Below, piece after piece: positions 50,100 through 62,066 of a DNA stretch of 64,000 nt. Every line of letters begins with the position of its first letter. Within the stretch, counting starts at the first letter, position 1. The notes beneath the pieces were generated by a model, which saw only the letters and a program-made list of their open reading frames with translations, made no database searches and had not been told where the DNA came from. The position numbers were made by a program, and so were the translations under genes. This stretch comes from Cylicocyclus nassatus (Eukaryota; Nematoda; Chromadorea; Rhabditida; Strongylidae): NCBI GenBank assembly GCA_958299035.1, contig CATQJL010000112.1, forward strand, positions 9,462,880-9,526,879. The letters run 5' to 3'.

Positions 50100-50442
50100 T
50101 TTATTCAAAGATACATCGGGTAAATGATGTACCACCTCACAAATGAGATTTTAGAGAGACAAATAGATTATGCAAAAAGGTATGAAGTGGCAGTAATAAC
50201 TCTAATTTTGTCTCACTTTCGCATTGCATCCAGGTAACAAATCTTATAGAATTCTGGCATACAATCTTGGGAAGAAATAGACAAAGCTCTTCAACGGCTG
50301 CTGATAAAAGCCATAAATGACGATGGCTGAAAGTGTAACTATTGACAGAGAAAGATGCTGGGTGCAATTGACGGTTGCATGTAAATAATGATAGGGTAAG
50401 AATTTTGGGTGGTGTTACGAATTGGAATTCAGACCAGTTTAA

Positions 50443-50792
50443 AGGCACCGTCCACCCTAAATTGGGGTAGCTTTTGGCAGCATATGATATTGGGACCCCC
50501 TATCAAGCCAATGCCCAAGTCGCGGCGCAAAATGTCGCTTCGGAAGCGAGAAAATCGTTCCGAAATAACGAAGATGCCCGAGGACCCTATTCCATGCCCG
50601 CCCCTCCCCATCCATGCCCGCCGATTTGTGCGCGCCCATCCAATCACCGTTCCGGAAAGCCGCCTGTGGGTTCTCCAAAACGGGAATTGTCGAGGTTTAG
50701 CGGATTCTCGACTTCATATTCGGATTCAGGGACCTGGGAAGGCCCTAAAACGGCATAAACCTGGAAGTCTAGAATCTGGGTGGATGGTGCCT
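50443..50792. mobile_element. TTAA-flanked MITE (piggyBac-like)
   Basis: AGGCACCGTCCACCC at the left and GGGTGGATGGTGCCT at the right, flanked by TTAA on each side (50,439-50,442 and 50,793-50,796). It is 350 bp. The plus-strand frame across it is not a transposase. A decayed relative lies at about 28,590-28,825. Confidence 0.75.
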
Positions 50793-50989
50793 TTAAGTAG
50801 CTTACACATTATCACGAGCTTCGAGTACATGCATCATAAAGCAGAAACAGTACATATCGCTCTCAAAATAACGAAGTGTTACGGAGCTTGTAACAAGACA
50901 GTCTCGAGTGGTACATCAGCAGTCTTCTGTCGATCCCTCCATCGGACCATCCATTGATTCATTCATCCATATGCATACTCAGTGACGTA

Positions 50990-51905
50990 CCCAGGATTTC
51001 GGCTCGAGGTGGGGGCGACAAGAAAAAATTTTCCGATGAAGGCGTGGCGTCAGCTACGCACTCCAAAAATTTTTTTTGGTATACTTGCTAAAAGTTTCGC
51101 GGGCTTAAAACCCCAAAATTCCAGAAAAAGGGGGCGTGGCGTTAGCCGCGCCCCCGAAAAAATCTATATATATATATATATATAAAGCAGAAAATTTGTA
51201 TGTTTGGCACATTTCCCACAGTCATAAAGAAGAGCGGTGAATAGAAAGCGAGCCCAAGACGAATCTGAATTAAAAGGAGGATTTCGCTACCTGAGAGGTC
51301 AAGCACAATGGACTGGCTCCAAACGGGTGGAACCCGGGATGCCAGCTCGTTTTTTTATAAGGCTAAAATGAATTTTTTAAAAATTTTAGAAAAATATTTT
51401 AATTATTTACAAGTGCAGACAAGTCATTTGCACAATTTTATAACCCATGTGAATAACATTCAAAAATTTCGCGATCTGTTCTCGCGGGGGGGGGGGGGGG
51501 AGGAGGAGCCCCCCCCCCACCCTCCCTTGGTACGCCAATGGCTTACATACATACCAGTGGTGGTCACTGATTTCGTCTGGAGGCGACAAAAAAATTTATC
51601 CGTGGCGCTAGCAACGCATATGAAAAGGGTTTTGAGATGTTTTCCAAAATTCTGACGGGTTCATGACCCGAGAATTTTAGAAAGAGGGCATGGCTGCAGC
51701 CATGCCCCGAATAAATTTTATAAGGCTAACTTGATATTGGGAAATTTTTGAATATTATTCTCATTATTTGCAAGTATAAACAAGTCGCTTACATTCTCAT
51801 GGCTCATAAGGATATGTAGTGTAAATATGGCAAATTCCGGACACACTCTCAGATGAGGGGGGGGGGGAGCCTCGATCCGCCACTGATACAGACATGCATA
51901 CTTAC
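50990..51905. repeat. Low-complexity repeat tract
   Basis: Diverged tandem units built on GGGGGCGACAAGAAAAAATT / GGCGTGGCGTTAGC / CATGCCCCGAATAAATTTTA (about 51,000-51,150, 51,575-51,720 and 51,850-51,890). Also a (TA)n run at 51,164-51,184 and a GGGGGG...CCCCCC stretch at 51,486-51,531. No gene seen. Confidence 0.5.
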
Positions 51906-52117
51906 ATACACATGTCAGTTGAGTACTCCATGCACTCCGAATTTGAGCAGTGAGTTGCAGGCGCAAATGTAAAGGACTCAAACATTACGTACCTCATGGA
52001 GCTTCCCTACTGGGGTTGATTTGAGGATGACTATCGGGTCAGTCTTACATTGTTTATTTTCTACTGCAGTTTCGAAGTTTGCAGTAATCACTTTGGAGCT
52101 TCTGCGCCTTTTCTAGC

Positions 52118-52560
52118 GTCCCCAGATGTTCACATCAGCTCTTGGCAGTGCCAGGTTGTCCATGCGCCCAGCAGCAAGATCCTGTAAATATCACATTATT
52201 TGGAGAACATCTTAAAAACAAACCCGCTATTTCTTTTACTGGAACTTGTCCTTGCATTGATCCCGGAGGTTTGCTGATCGTCTCATGGAGATACTCCTTT
52301 TGCCTTCCATCTTTTCCTTCATCCACTAAATACATGACGCCCATCTTTTCTTCCTCATCGCTATTAACAGCGTCGTTCACAGTCACCGTGGCTACGGTCT
52401 CTGTACTTTCGGCGGGGTAAACGGTATACCGTTTACCCCGCCTCAGCCGTGTAAATCTCGCGCGTAAAATTCCTCTTGTTTTCCAGTAAAAGCTTTCTGA
52501 GGTTGCACCAGAAGGGATTAATGTTGATTGAACTACCTGATGGAGCATAAGCGGCTGCAA
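52118..52560 (-). CDS. Candidate 3' exons of an unknown acidic protein
   Basis: A minus-strand frame of 141 codons ends at 52,135. Its likely exon part (about 52,213-52,500) is SDEEEKMGVMYLVDEGKDGR, then KEYLHETISKPPG, with a donor at ATAGCGG|GTTTG. A possible terminal exon starts after TTTACAG at 52,181 and can read DLAAGRMDNLALPRADVNIW to a TAG in one phase, or run to a TGA in the phase-consistent one. The segment FYWKTRG also appears in a frame at about 30,650, perhaps a shared repeat. A 32-bp palindrome lies within the exon. Family unknown. Confidence 0.35.
52411..52442. repeat. Perfect 32-bp palindrome
   Basis: GGCGGGGTAAACGGTA followed directly by its exact inverse TACCGTTTACCCCGCC, with no loop. 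It lies inside the candidate minus-strand exon, in frame (about RRGKRYTVYPA). Confidence 0.9.
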
Positions 52561-53152
52561 GGATGTGTAGACAACTTATGCTGCTCTTTACGTCCATCAT
52601 ACAATCGCAAGTGTAGGCTTGAAAACACGCTTGATAGTTACCATAGAGTCAATGGTTGTGCAGCTTGAATAAGAAAAAACCCAGATAAATGAATGGACTT
52701 GATATGCATATGACTTTTTTGTCTCAAGAAAAATTCGCACAGTATGCCGTTTCATTGTTTTCTATCCTCCAAAGTCCAGAAGCAGCATATCACGGCGTTG
52801 CTGATGCTTCTCGACAGCGAGCTTGTTTACTTGATGCTATCACAGTCTATATCGTCCTTCTCCCACTCTTCTTGCAGTCTGATAGGTTTTACATGTAAGA
52901 AAACAGATAACAACATTATGAAGTAGAAGGCATCACTTTTCTAGTCACCTGGCTGGGAATGTGTGCGAGTGCACAAAAATTTGGAATCCCGGATGAGCTC
53001 CGCGGGCATGCCGGTGCCGTGCCGCACACAAAGGCAGACGCCTATAAAATAACGCTGGCGTTTATTTTTTTTTCGTGTTTTGATCGTACTTCTTTTGTTT
53101 CTAACCATCCTTAGCGGCAATTTATCTTTGATTTGATGCCTCACGGACGTCG

Positions 53153-53747
53153 TACATCGCCGAAAAAAGGCCAAAAGCGCTCAAAAAACCCCAAAAAAGC
53201 CTAAAGCGCCCGAATACAGCCCAAAAACCCCAAAAGCGCTAGAAAGAGAACATCGTTGATAACATCGTTGCCGTTGAGGAAGCGCTCAATATCTTACGCA
53301 GGAATTCGAGATGCAGACACTTGCTTTGAATTTCAGAACCATCAGGTACCAACCATGCTTGTGAGCACTTGGCATCAGTAGGAAAAAGAAGTTTGAACTA
53401 GACAAAGAGCTGGAGAGGACGAATCAGATAACCACGAACAATACAAAGACATATTAGTTCGGCTCCATGAAAAGCTAAGATACCATGCAGTTTTCAAGAA
53501 ACTGCAGTTGCTAATTGTAAGTTACATCAAACTCTGTTTGATCCGGCTTGAAACTTCTGGATTCTGACATTTTTTTGACTTGCAGACGACGGAAAATCAA
53601 GCAAACAGGCTCGGTCGCGAAATCAACACGCATGCTCTAGCGCCAAAACTTGCGCGCAAAAGGAGTCGATCCGGCTTTTTCCAGAATTTTGGGCTTTTAT
53701 GGGCTTTTGAGGGGGGGCCTTTGGGCTTTTTTCGGCGAAATATGACG
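53153..53747. repeat. Foldback element with GGCTTTT-rich arms
   Basis: Left arm CGCCGAAAAAAGGCCAAAAG, then AAAGCGC units; right arm GGGCTTTTATGGGCTTTTGA, then TTTGGGCTTTTTTCGGCG. Outer ends ATCGCCGAAAAAAG and CTTTTTTCGGCGA pair. The loop includes a TTGACTTGCAG acceptor-like site at 53,575, but no exon is clear. Confidence 0.65.
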
Positions 53748-54392
53748 GATCCCTTAGGAGCTATCCTTTACTTTCAGAAAAGTGAGAACTGTGGAGTCAA
53801 AGGGATGGAGTTGTCAGTGCGTCTGTCTCTGCATTGCGAGCACTTTTATCCGTAACTACATAGTAGAGTAGTTCCTAAATATTAAATGTAACTGATAGTC
53901 CCTAAGTAAGTCTTATTTTGAACTTACTATTACGGCGTCTGACAAGAAATGAAGCATAATTATTGATGTTAATGAAATGAAACCTAGAAGTCAAACGTAC
54001 GACTTGTCTGAGGACTACTCTACGCAGTTATGAACAAGAGATAGGCACACTTGCAACTAAATCCCGTACGGCTGCTTGTTGGGAAACGGAACTTATCTAC
54101 CCAGCAAAGACTTGCCGCAACGTAATTATAGAGTTCATGAACTGCCAACAACGTTCTTAGCACCCAAATTGTCCATGATTTTACCGAGATTTCAACTCAA
54201 AGTTCAGATGCGATATTTGGCCAATTGGGATGAAAATTGGTACATATATAGGGATTTCCTATCATGATTTTTCCGAATATGTTAGTGATTTTTCTCGAAA
54301 TCTCAAAATTTCACATGAAATGTTTTTTCCATATATTTCACTGCTTGAAAAGATTTAATCAAGGGTTTTAGTTATGTTGGTCCCATTGCTAT

Positions 54393-55952
54393 TATACTTG
54401 GGTCCGAATCGAATAGAAATTCGATCATTCGAATAAAACATTCGAATATATTCGTATTCGAAATTCGATATTCGGAGTTCTTCCATTTTCGAATAATATT
54501 CGAAACTCGAATAATCAAAAAACAGGGTTTCGAATAAAATTCGAAAACTCGAATAATCAAAAAACGAGGTTTCGAATATTATTCGAAAACTCGAATAATC
54601 AAAAAACGAGGTTTCGAATATTATTCGAAAACTCGAATAATCAAAAAACGGGGTTTCGAATAGATTTTATTCGAATGTTTTATTCGAATGTACTCTGTAT
54701 TCAGATTATTCGACTTTGTTGCAGAGCCAAATGCTGAGTATCAAGCTCACTTCGTCCGCGTTTTTTTTCGCAAAACTCGGTAATGCATCTTTTGCAACCG
54801 GTACACCTTTGAACTGTATGGAGAGTCGCATTCTTCCGAGTGCTTGCGACAGTAAAAAAATCATATGTGGATTTTAATTGATGCTTTTTCGATCAATGAG
54901 ATTGTTCGCACTGCTACTGGCACCAAATCAGCAAAAAAGATATCAAATTTAAGCTCATGTTCTGAGTTCATACTGAATTGAAATGGCTGTTCTTCTTTCT
55001 TTGCATTGCTCATGCTTGGTACGCAAAGCCCACACTAATGAGCACTCTTGTTCGCATAAATTATTGCAAAACTGCCTATTCTTACCTTGGAGTTTTTTGC
55101 GAATTGGTGTATATTGCGTAAAGGACATCGCAGTTGTAGTGCAGGATTAGACGGTTTAGATCGCCGTACGCGATTTGCTAGTTACGAGATGTCTTCAGAT
55201 GTAATGGCAGCTTACCACAATTGTTTAGCGTGTACAACATACTAAAAAGATAAATGCCCTGCATTCTGCACTTTCAAAATAGGTTTTGGACATTTGAGTG
55301 TTGCCATACCACGTCGCACTGAAATGCCTGCAGTATGCCCGGAAATAAAGTTAATTCTGGTGTACATCAGTCTCTTTCAGACCATATGAAGAAGAATCTT
55401 TTGGGCACAGCATAAAAATTTATATCGACTGCTTTTTTAGATCGCCCAATAATGGGTAAAATATGACTTTTTGTTGATGTATAGACTAGTTGCCGACCGA
55501 CTTTATCGACTTTTGGAAAATCTTGAGCTGCGGGGCTGGGAGTTGGTACAAAGGGGTAAGTGAGGGTGCTGATTGAAACCGAAATCTATTTTATTGATTT
55601 CAGCAATTTTTGGAAAATTTTGAGCTAGGAGTTGGTATAGAGGATACTAGGGGGGGGGGGGGCTGATTATGATTGGATCGGCTTTAGCCAGATATGTCGG
55701 CATGTTTGAGATGTGATTGCTTTAGTTATTCGATAAATCATTCGAATATTTATTCGAAATTCGACTTCCAATGTTCGAATATATTCGATATTTATTCATT
55801 CGATATTTTTGATTTTCCGTATTTATTCGAAATTCATTCATTCGATATTTTTGATTTTCCGAATTTATTCGATATTCGTTTATTCGAAATTTTTTTCGAA
55901 TTTATTCGATATTCATTCATTCGATGAAAAATTTTCGAATTACCCAAGTATA
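54393..55952. mobile_element. Foldback element with ATTCGAAT-palindrome arms and 8-bp duplication
   Basis: TATACTTGGGT at the left and ACCCAAGTATA at the right, flanked by ATTGCTAT on both sides (54,385-54,392 and 55,953-55,960). It is 1,560 bp. The arms (54,400-54,720 and 55,720-55,940) are built of ATTCGAA/TTCGAAT units that can fold in many ways. The 8-bp duplication suggests hAT or a related superfamily. The interior is mostly anonymous and holds a degraded CGCGATTT-type MITE remnant. No transposase. Confidence 0.85.
54505..54665. repeat. Tandem repeat, 42-bp unit, about 3.8 copies
   Basis: Units start ACTCGAATAATCAAAAAAC at 54,505, 54,547, 54,589 and 54,631, a spacing of exactly 42. Units 2-4 are nearly identical, so expansion is recent. 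Each unit contains the palindrome TTCGAATATTATTCGAA. Confidence 0.95.
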
Positions 55953-57465
55953 ATTGCTATTTTAAATTTGAAAGTTAAAAACATGAGTTTTCACATTTTC
56001 AATTCTGAATTTTGAATTAAATAAAAATTTACCTTGGAGGTTTTAGTTCTTGAGAAAACCAACAGCATAAGCGGCCACGCCATTAGAGAAACCCCTAAAC
56101 ATCAATTCCCACCTCAATCAGCCGAAAATCACTACTGAACTTTGGGTTCAAAATTTCAATGAGGTGTCGTTTCGCGTATTATAAGATGAGAGCAAGCTAC
56201 TGTGTGAAAATTAGCTCCCTTACGGTCCAAACTAGGTGCTAATTAGCTTACTGACAGTTCATGACCTCTATAACTAAGCAGAGGCAAATCTTTGGGTAGA
56301 GAAGTTCCCTCACCCCATTTGCCACGAAACTTGTCAAGGAGGCGGGATTAGCGTACATTAGCCCTTTTTCCGCTTTTTCCGAAGCGATTTTCTCGCTTCA
56401 AAATTCACCTATTTCAATCAGACTTGTACTGTTGCATCAATCAGGAGCCTTATTCCCGCACTGCCAAAATCTCATCCCCTCCCCCAAGCTGACCTGGACA
56501 ATGCCTTTAAGGCAACTACTCAATGAAGAATAGCAGCTGTGGGAGGTTTGGAAAAAAACGAAAAAAATTAGAAAAAACTTTGCTTCAATTTAAATTGTGT
56601 ACGCTCCTGTGTACAACTACAGCACAGACGGGCCCGCTGGCCTCGTCCGGGACTTTTAATTTCTGTGCACTCGCACGTGGCCAGGTAACAAGAGAAATGA
56701 TCTACTTCTACGTCGACTATATCATGATTCCTTTCCTCGCCGTTTTGTACAATCGGAGTCAAGCTACACGAGGCTGTCAATTCTGACATTTAAATTTGTA
56801 CCTGTGCTTCGCTATTCTGAACTTAATTCTAGGCTAACCTTTCTCTGAAAATTTTGCGTTTCTCAGACGAAAAGTCTTGAAAAATATCTGGAGTGTACTA
56901 CTTCGTCATACAATTAAAGAAAGCTGCAGATGACCAAGACTTTCTGGAATCATTCTCAATTCAAATCATTTTTAACTGAAGGGTTTGCATTTACCTAATA
57001 AAATCATGATTCGATAAAAAATTGAACAAAAAATAAGAACACTCACGATTTGCATTGGCTATGCTAAATTAGCTCCAGTGAATTTTATTACACGATAAGG
57101 GAAAAAATGCATTAATCACTACTTATCGTCCTGCACAATCTGAATAAGTCAAACTCAAAAAGAATTAATCACCGATAGGGGAACTAAAGGTTAAAGGTTG
57201 CAAAAATTGAAATTAAAGTGATCGCTTAAATAATTTCTATTAATTTCTCAATTAAAACTTGTGTCGATTCTCAGTCCCAACTTAGAGTTTGCCAACAATA
57301 CTAAACCGATATTCATCGATTACGAAAAGTAGCCCATGTCTTCCACCCTGCCCCGAATTCTATGTGTGCGGAGTATGTTCTGAATCGTTTATAGACTAAT
57401 TCTTCTATCTTAAACATATACAAACATACGTACATACACGCAAATGGACATGCTTATGCATCTTA
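55953..57465. other. Intergenic, nothing recognised
   Basis: AT-rich sequence downstream of mrps-15. The overlapping frames at 56,523-56,789 have no splice support or motif. Confidence 0.5.
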
Positions 57466-60400
57466 CTACTGCTTGACCAAGTCTGGCTTGGGGTGGTAGA
57501 AAAGAGCAGAATGCATTACGACTTCAGAAAGGTTTCCTATAAGTGATGGCTGGTATTCTCCCACAACATCGGTAGCTTTGCCTTCCAGTACTAATAAACC
57601 ATGTAAGCGTTGTTCTACCTAAAAACAGCTTCGCAAATCATCCTCGTATTTGCGTTGATGGTGCTCACCATAAGACATAATGAACTACTGTGAGATTCAG
57701 CCAGTACAAACTGTATCACTCATTTATGTACCTGTTGTTGCTCTTTCTTCAGCTCTTGTCTTCTCTTTTCCATCTCCTCCATTTTTTGCTTCCTTTCTTC
57801 AACGTAAAGCTGATGTAGATTCTCTAATCGCCTTTCCTTCTCCTGTTCAACACGAGCTTTCAGTTGAGCTTCAGCCCAAGCCTAGAAAAAAGGGATTCGC
57901 TGTCTGGACTTCTGAACTACATCATACCTTTCGCGTTTTGACGTGCTCTGGCTGCTTCTGCACATGGTAGGCGATTTTTAACTGACTTATAACATTTTGG
58001 AAAGCCTCTTCATTCCGAGCTCTAAAATAATACATGAGTTCTATATCCCACAAACGCGTTATTCATTAGCTACCTCAATAGACGAAGAGCTTTTCTCCTC
58101 GCATTGATCACTAACCATATTCTGTGTGTCAACCAGGTTGGCTTCTAAAATAAAGTAACGCATTTGTAGCCATAAAAGATTGAGAATTTGGTGAGCGCAA
58201 ATCGACAGATTTCATTAAGAGTACAAGCTCTTCGAGATTGAAATCAGTAACATGCGCCAACAGAAGCTATACTCATTACTATGATCGCAGAATGTGCATG
58301 ACGAAAACTCAATAATGAAATCATGATTGCATCATGCAATGTATAGGGCTATGACAGATTGTTTGTTCTTTCTCTCAACATCAATATTGAATCATTAGAT
58401 GCTAGCTATTCAACATTCAAAGCGTTGAAAAGTACCGAAATGATTTGCGTTTGCCGCTCAAGCCTTTACAAAATTTGGACTGCGCTACCGCAGCAAAACC
58501 AGCTGTCGCAATCTAGCAAAGCCCTATTTATCATTCAAAAACATACTTCTCTTATAAGCCCCATGGAAACGTTCTCAAAACTGAACGGACACATTGAATG
58601 AATGAAAATATGCATCTGACCTTTGTAGTCTGCTTCGAGATGTCATTCACAAGCAAGGACCAATGCCGGATCAGCGCAGTCATCCATGCGACTATAAATA
58701 AAATTTTTATACCATGCTTACGATGCGGCACGCTTAAAAATGAGAGGAGGGCAATATCCTGACATCGGATAGGAATTACAATGGGGAAGAGTCTGGGGAA
58801 GGAACACGTAAGGAACACGAATAAACTTGGAATGCTAGTTTCAAAGTAGTTAGTCAATACTTCGCTCTAACATTCTGTCAACAAGTTGCCAAATTTGATG
58901 CTCGAAAAAACCCCCACAAGGAACTTTCCCCGAAAATTTTTTATGCCTCATACGTTCAACTCGGTCAGTCCGATTGAAAATAATAGTTGATCTGCAGAAG
59001 CGGCTAGGTAGCACCACGCAAGGATTCAGAAATGAGATTCTCTGTATTTATGGTCACATAATGAGCTCAATAAGCTGCTGAAAATAGCTTACAAGGAACA
59101 TTTGCAGAATATATGGATGGATGTGGGATCCATATACTAGGCTGTTGCATAAGTTCTGTCCGATTTGAATTTTTGAGTTTAAAATGTCATAACTTCTTTC
59201 AGAGTCAACTTTTTTCCAAGGTCTTAGTTTCTATGTGTTGAGCAGTCCCTTGGCTAAAAAATGCATATTGAGATCTGCGCAAATCTTTGTTAAGGAAGAA
59301 CCAAGAATGCAAAAACTTCGCAGCGTTTTTCTTCGAATCTGTCTTTTTTGACATGGTAACGCTCCCTTATGAAAATTGATAGGCATCTTTTCTAATAATG
59401 GATGGATAGAGAAATTTTCGTAGATTATTATGCAACATAAAAGAGCCCATAGGGTTTGCGCTGCCGAGAGATTTTCTTGACCGAACAAAAAATTAGCCAC
59501 TTTTTGACCTCCCTTCAGCACATGTGTGCATGCCTATTTATGAACTACGAACGTTTTACAACTGACGTGAGCGCCGAAAAGGAATTGGTGGATGGGCCCT
59601 GTTAGCTCTTGCTTTGCCCTAGCACCTCCAACTTTGAGCTTGTCGATTACTTCTATTCGCAGAAAGTTATTGCTTGTAAAACATCTATACCAATGATTTA
59701 TGTTCGAGGATAAATTTCACTAGCAAGACGTATTCTTCATGGGACCGAACTTCTGCATATACTAGCATTCCATACCTTTATTCCGAAGCCAATGAAAGAA
59801 CCTGACTTGAAGGGCGCATTGTGGAGATATCCTCGCAAGGGCATATTTCTAGGGATAGAACGTACCTCGGCCACTTAGAGATTTTAGGCCTGTGATCTCC
59901 GTACACTAAGAATTTTATTGAATTCTGGTATGCTTTAGAAAGCGCAAGGAAAGCACTTTTCAATGATACCAACCGTATCGAATTAGAGATGAAATTCTCT
60001 TAGAACAGCTGCTTCAAACATGAGGCAAAAAAATCGGACAGAACTTATGCAACAGCCTAGTAGAATCAACTGTTACGGCTGCTCCAACGCTCAGTTAGAG
60101 CGGCGCTGAGTATAAGCACATTTGACAGGAAATTTAATGCACAGAGTGCTAGGCATTTAACAACCGCCTATATGAGGATATAAAGATTCTGTTCCAGTTA
60201 CGCGATCAGTTTTTCGACCCAAAACTACAGAGGCGTTCAAGAGATATCAAAGACAGATGCAATCAATGTTCCCCAAAAGGTTAAGGCAAATTTTTTTCTA
60301 ACTGCCCAAGTCTCGCTGCATAAGTTTTAGCTCGGACACTCTGGGTCTTTCAATTTCTCGCCATACTTCGTCTGCGCATAATCCAAATTGAAAGCAAACA

Positions 60401-61600
60401 ACTAGCGTTAATGACCAACTTACTTTTCATTTCCAGGCTGGCTTCATCTAGTGAATGTTGATTCACTTTGCCAATCAGTTGAGCTTTCCATTCACTCGAC
60501 ATGTCCCTTCTGGTGCCGAATCCGATACTAAAAGCAATCTCTCTTGTATCGCTTTGGTGAACCACAGTCAAAAAGACAGTCGTCAATTACGTAAAGCAGC
60601 TGTATATCGACGTATATTAGGGGGAGGGAGGGGGCCGACGCCGCAATTCGACTAACCATTACAAAAGCCACTATCCCTGGCGCAACGTTACTAGTAGCAA
60701 GAGTCATGTACCTGCCCCCACACCCAGCACAAATCTCTAACGCCAAAGCGAGGCACAAAATTTGAAAAAACTCCAATAAAATATTCCACTTCAGGCCTCG
60801 GAAGGCTGCCGAATAAACTTGAAAAGAAACCTGTATATCTTCTTGACACTTTCTGGAGCATCCTTCAGGATGTCAAGGTCTCTGTACTGAAAACGAGGTT
60901 TTGAAAGATCCAAGTCGGGCAAGCCAAACTTTTGCTGGTCCGCCACCTAAACATGAAGCAAGACATCTTCAAATTATAACTCAAGGAAAGTATTACCAAA
61001 TTATCAGCGGCTTTCAGTCCCAGATCTCGTTCCGACCCAATTTTTTCGTAGTAGAGTTTTCCAAGGGCATCAATGTAGTTGTCATCTTGAATTTATTTTT
61101 TAACAAGAGCCGAATAACAACCGTTACTGGATAGATCCTCACATCATCTCGTCAAACATGAATAGTTTAAATGGTCACAGCGTAGGTATAGTCGATTCGT
61201 TGACCGCACGGACTGACATCACTGGGGAGTACGCGCCGCGAGGTAAAAGGCTTGCCCCAATACACAAATTCGCCATTGTACAAGTCGTGCTCCTGCAACA
61301 TTTCAGCCGCGCCACGCGTGGTCCTCAGCGCTTGAGCAGTCCGTGCGATCGAATCGACGATAAGAACTTTGTCTGCGTTGGTTTCCAGAAACGAGGAAGA
61401 AAACGGTATCAATTTTGAGTAGTAATAATGAAAAAAAGCGGAAAATTTTTACCTAGGGGTAATTCCCTCGCTGCTTTTTCGAAGTAGTCCGGGTCCTGTT
61501 TCGCAGGGTCAGTCACTTTCTTATGAATATTGAAGAAGGTGGTTCGTCCACGACAAGAAGCTACCGAGGTATGCAATGCGCGACGTACAACTGGGATCAT
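57466..61600 (-). CDS. mrps-15: Mitochondrial ribosomal protein uS15m (MRPS15), nine exons
   Basis: Minus-strand exons 61453-61600, 60997-61085, 60831-60946, 60424-60527, 58621-58691, 58074-58144, 57928-58021, 57732-57881 and 57466-57618 join without a break to 996 nt (331 residues). The start ATG follows a CTTTTTGCAG acceptor by 15 bases, suggesting trans-splicing. It begins MIPVVRRALHTSVASCRGR, a typical mitochondrial presequence. The S15 core runs from about residue 118 (WKAQLIGKVNQHSLDEASLE) through LTHRIWLVINARRKALRLL to AFQNVISQLKIAYHV. A long charged tail follows (ERRLENLHQLYVEERKQKME), longer than in mammals. It acts in the small mitoribosomal subunit, where S15 binds 12S rRNA. Exon 4-5 intron carries a mariner-type element. 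A phase-neutral possible extra exon lies at 61,205-61,372. Confidence 0.88.
59137..60060. mobile_element. Mariner-type element in an mrps-15 intron
   Basis: CTAGGCTGTTGCATAAGTTC at the left and GAACTTATGCAACAGCCTAG at the right, perfect over 20 bp, with TA at 59,135-59,136 and 60,061-60,062. It is 924 bp. No intact transposase. It lies between mrps-15 exons 60,424 and 58,691. Confidence 0.88.
61205..61372 (-). CDS. Possible in-frame cassette exon of mrps-15
   Basis: 168 nt between an acceptor-like CCAACGCAG and a donor G|GTCAAC. Both exon junction phases equal that of the flanking intron, so inclusion adds 56 codons without a shift (KVLIVDSIARTAQALRTTRG, then EMLQEHDLYNGEFVYWGKPF). The sequence has no stop and looks protein-like. 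Both sites are weaker than the direct 61,453-to-61,085 splice. It may be a real constitutive exon, an alternative one, or a chance frame. Confidence 0.4.
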
Positions 61601-62066
61601 CTCCCACCGAAATATCTGCAAAAAGAGACATTGACGGCTATATAATCAAGACAAAAGTTCATACACTATCCTATAATATTATTAGGCTATTCTTCCTCAT
61701 CATACTTACATCTACAAACCTATTGAGTGCAGGCTACAAACTTTCTTATTAAGTAGTTTGATCTTTCGAGAAACCAGCGCTTTATTTCTCATCATTTATT
61801 TTATAGCAAGACACGCTTGTTAAAATCACGTTCTGCCTCTCAATTTCATGCAGATGTATTAACATTCCCAAGATATATTCGTAAATACCGACTGTTCCAA
61901 ACTCCCTGTTCTTTACTGCTTTTTAGATTGTTCACAGTGATTTAATACCCGACGGTTGATGTTCCTACAGTAAAGATACTTGCTCGAAAAATGCCAACCC
62001 TGCAGCCCGACGTCACTTACCGGGCGCTCACTTTCTCCCTCTCCAAACCCTAAATGACACCATAGA
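61601..62066. other. Region between divergent genes
   Basis: Sits between the minus-strand mrps-15 start and the plus-strand frame at 62,067, so it may contain a shared promoter. No motif was recognised. Confidence 0.35.

Noticed and set aside
50409..50957. 182-codon plus-strand frame
   Set aside because: Most of it lies in the TTAA-flanked MITE; the two other frames there are equally open and none resembles a transposase.
57680..57970. 96-codon plus-strand frame
   Set aside because: Antisense shadow of mrps-15 exons 57,732-57,881 and 57,928-58,021.
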